Assembly (NCBI RefSeq): GCF_015277675.1 | Contig: NZ_JADHEC010000002.1 | Location: 116,925-180,924 of the forward strand | Source: Flavobacterium soyangense | GTDB lineage: Bacteria; Bacteroidota; Bacteroidia; Flavobacteriales; Flavobacteriaceae | Length of the DNA: 64,000 bases | Direction of reading: 5' to 3' | Shown here: positions 61,984 to 64,000 of the stretch, in pieces | Numbering within the stretch: position 1 is the stretch's first letter | How the letters are laid out: every line of letters begins with the position of its first letter | Position numbers and translations under genes: made by a program | The notes under the pieces: generated by a model | Database searches by the model: none | The model's input: the letters and a program-made list of their open reading frames with translations, nothing else | What the model was told of the DNA's origin: nothing

Positions 61984-62946
61984 TTATATTTTAGCTTTTC
62001 GCATCGAATAATTAACCATATATAAACCGCACAATGTGACTGCACCTCCTATCGCAATTGACATTGTAAGTTGTTCGCCAAAGATTATTGCACCTAATAA
62101 CACCGCAATAATAGGATTGATGTAAGCATAAATACTACTTATATGTGCTGGTAGATTTTGAAGCGCATAAATAAATGCGATAAAAGTTAGCACAGAACCA
62201 AAAATAACTAAATAACCTATTGATAGCCAAGATATCAGCGGGATTGAACTCAAACTCACCGATATTCCTGTCGCGCCATTGAATGCAAAAATGAAAAGAC
62301 TCGATAAGAACATTTGTATTCCTAAACTAAAATAGGGATTAAAACTAGCCGCTTTTTTCTTGGTGTATAAAGTTCCAAAAGCCCAGGTTATTGTTGCGAT
62401 TATAGATAATATTATTCCAAATCTAAAATCAGGAATCAAGAAATCACTCAAATGATTGTAGAAAATCACGCAAACACCACCAAAACTTGTTATTAGTCCA
62501 AAAAAGGCTAATCGTGCTAATTTTTCACCTCGAAAAAGGCTAATAATAACAACCCATAAAGGAACAAGAGCACCAATAATTGCTCCCAAACCGCTACTGA
62601 TATATTTCACGCCCCAAGTGCTCAGACCATTGCTCAAAACAAAATTAAGCACACTTAAAATGACAATTGTTTTCCATTGTTTGCCTTTTGGCCAAGGGGT
62701 TTTTTTAAACAAAAAGTAACATAAATAAAGAGAACCACCAATGAATTGCCGAATGCCGGCAAGTTGTAAAGCGGGCATATGTTTCACGCCTTCTTTTGAT
62801 GCAATCCAGGTTGTCCCCCAAAAAAAGCAGACAAAACACAAGGCAATTATGGGCAAACCTATTGAGTTTACTTTAGTTGAAACAGCATTTTTTATTTTGG
62901 CTTTCACTTTATAAATTTGGTTTTGCGAATGTGTATCCCAAAACAT
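61984..62946 (-). CDS. EamA/DMT-type transporter
   Basis: 320 residues with ten TM helices in two EamA repeats (ALCFVCFFWGTTWIASKEG near 35 and FGTLYTKKKA near 195). It is a drug/metabolite exporter of unknown substrate. The ATG at 62946 lies 37 bases inside the upstream gene. A GTG at 62907, directly after that gene's stop, would give a 307-residue protein without the 13-residue hydrophilic lead and is an equally reasonable start. Confidence 0.88.
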   Translation of the reverse strand: MFWDTHSQNQIYKVKAKIKNAVSTKVNSIGLPIIALCFVCFFWGTTWIASKEGVKHMPALQLAGIRQFIGGSLYLCYFLFKKTPWPKGKQWKTIVILSVLNFVLSNGLSTWGVKYISSGLGAIIGALVPLWVVIISLFRGEKLARLAFFGLITSFGGVCVIFYNHLSDFLIPDFRFGIILSIIATITWAFGTLYTKKKAASFNPYFSLGIQMFLSSLFIFAFNGATGISVSLSSIPLISWLSIGYLVIFGSVLTFIAFIYALQNLPAHISSIYAYINPIIAVLLGAIIFGEQLTMSIAIGGAVTLCGLYMVNYSMRKAKI

Positions 62947-63718
62947 TTTCGATTTTTGAACTCAAAATTGTTTTCCCAAAAGTAGGGTTTTCATAATTAA
63001 ATTCGGGCTGAACCAAGATCAAATCTTTGGCTTTTTGTGTGTAATATTCTTTTCGGCTGGGATGAAAAGGAGTTACGGCGTTAAAGGTTTCGTTCCAAGA
63101 ATTTTGTCGAATAATTTCCAGAATGATACCAATGCAATCGTCTTGATGAATCAAATTTATGGGTGCTTCCGGGTTTTCAATATTTTTTCGCCCTGCGAGA
63201 AAATGTATCGGATGTCGGTCTTCGCCAATCAATCCTCCAAAGCGCAGAATGGTAGTTTTAAAGTTGGAATTGCTTTGCAAAAGTTGCTCGACTTCTACCA
63301 ATTGTCTGCCACTTTCCGTTTCCGGATTAGGTTTTGTTTCCTCTGTCACACTGAGCGCCTTCGAAGTGTCGCCATAAACCGATGTTGAACTGATGAAAAG
63401 CACATTTTCGATTTCGGATTTTTCTATAAATGGGATGAAGGTTTCGATTTTTCCAACAAAATCTTCTTTAGAGTTTCCTCTTAATTTTGGAGGAATATCA
63501 ATAATCAAGGTTTTGCTTCCTTGCAGAAATGTTTCAATGCTTCCTAAAATAGTATTGCTTTCAAGGGCAATCAAAAAAGGCTGAATTCCCAGATTTTCTA
63601 AAATAGAAAGTTTTTCGTTTGATGTAGTCGAACCATTTACGGAAAACCCTTTTTTCAGCAAGGCTTTCGCCAAAGGCAAACCCAACCAACCGCAACCAAG
63701 AATACTAATTTGTGTCAT
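62909..63718 (-). CDS. NAD(P)-binding epimerase-like protein (YeeZ type)
   Basis: 269 residues. A Rossmann nucleotide-binding motif, ILGCGWLGLPLA (near 6-17), is followed by VLFISSTSVYGDT near 106, with the SDR Tyr in that segment, and a FGGLIGEDRHP segment. It looks like an atypical/extended SDR similar to YeeZ; the substrate is unknown. It overlaps or abuts the EamA gene and is probably co-transcribed with it. Confidence 0.82.
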   Translation of the reverse strand: MTQISILGCGWLGLPLAKALLKKGFSVNGSTTSNEKLSILENLGIQPFLIALESNTILGSIETFLQGSKTLIIDIPPKLRGNSKEDFVGKIETFIPFIEKSEIENVLFISSTSVYGDTSKALSVTEETKPNPETESGRQLVEVEQLLQSNSNFKTTILRFGGLIGEDRHPIHFLAGRKNIENPEAPINLIHQDDCIGIILEIIRQNSWNETFNAVTPFHPSRKEYYTQKAKDLILVQPEFNYENPTFGKTILSSKIENVLGYTFAKPNL

Positions 63719-63838
63719 TTGTGAAAAAATAGAGTGGACAAAAGTAGTTTAAAAAATGGAGTAAAATGGTAGGTATTTATTCGAAATTATTTATGGTTTT
63801 AACTAAAATTTGCTTTATTAGGAAGTGTTTGTAACGTC

Positions 63839-63866
63839 AGTTCGTCTAAAAACCCTCAAACGAACT
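63839..63866. repeat. Short inverted repeat in the right-edge gap
   Basis: AGTTCGT and ACGAACT are separated by 14 bases. Apart from this the 282-base gap to the window edge shows no gene, RNA or promoter that I can support. Confidence 0.35.
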
Positions 63867-64000
63867 CAATTTTGTTAATCAGCGCGTAAATATATGTGAT
63901 TTAAACTACAATTAAAGTTCTTTGTTGAAAAACGGATTGTTCTTTCTTAAAATAAAACAAGGCATAAAAAGCTTTAAAAATCGCTTTTATAGTCCCAAAA

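Noticed and set aside
63719..64000. Gene or RNA in the right-edge gap
   Set aside because: No open frame of convincing length and only a weak inverted repeat; left unannotated apart from that repeat.

Overview
The window comes from a low-GC member of the Bacteroidota, almost certainly a Flavobacterium or a close relative. Evidence: many genes have a TAnnTTTG -7 promoter element a short way upstream; the gliding-motility lipoprotein gene gldH follows a RicT/PSP1 gene; lipoproteins and OmpA-type proteins are common; and the intergenic gaps hold repeat families of the kind seen in flavobacterial genomes. Most of the window is ordinary housekeeping and metabolic sequence. No rRNA, tRNA or CRISPR array was seen, and no gap without a gene exceeds 300 bases.

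Layout. 1-1375: left edge of a DNA-modification locus, with a stand-alone Xre-type regulator and a C5-cytosine methyltransferase cut by the window edge. 1497-15553: core genes (thioesterase, DoxX, holB, pgk, LysM lytic transglycosylase, S41 protease with an OmpA-like protein, rnpA, plsC, acyl-ACP desaturase, HD hydrolase). 15615-22109: a mobile-looking AAA/DUF4143 ATPase with striking operator repeats, then a minus-strand run of enoyl-CoA hydratase, an NtrY-like kinase, hemJ, a MATE transporter and hemH. 22120-27293: a tight four-gene accessory operon. 27378-37935: an AraC regulator diverging from the heme genes hemA-hemC-hemD-hemE-hemF-hemB and a lipoprotein cytochrome c. This series is interrupted between hemE and hemF by a REP-associated transposase with its palindromes and by an AlbA/Schlafen-type ATP-binding protein. 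38114-50681: methyltransferase/LysR pair, Ogt, exonuclease, GATE membrane protein, class I fumarase, SCOT CoA-transferase, PBP1A, gldH, ricT and a ferredoxin. 50681-53569: a fused TrhO-TrhP-like tRNA hydroxylase and a bacilliredoxin. 53764-58987: metal homeostasis (MntH-Usp fusion, MntR, FeoA, FeoB and a 40-residue Feo accessory peptide). 59063-63718: SCO protein, M13 peptidase, EamA transporter and an epimerase-like protein.

The strongest candidate for an undescribed system is 22120-27293. Reading on the minus strand it encodes a C5 methyltransferase carrying its own N-terminal Xre DNA-binding domain, a DUF262 protein with an unrecognised N-terminal half, a DUF3696-type AAA ATPase and a 272-residue unknown. 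Stop and start codons overlap throughout, and the operon lies between hemH and the araC-hemA pair. It is restriction-modification-like but has no recognisable restriction nuclease. The methyltransferase at the left edge has the same Xre domain as a separate 108-residue protein. Both loci place a similar inverted repeat against a TATTTTTG -7 box about 30 bases before the start codon. This suggests two related, self-repressing modification modules, one with a split and one with a fused regulator.

The heme genes form a coherent aerobic pathway from glutamyl-tRNA to heme: HemA, HemB, HemC, HemD, HemE, HemF, HemJ and HemH are all present and only HemL is missing. The iron and manganese genes and the SCO and cytochrome c proteins fit the same metal- and respiration-centred physiology.
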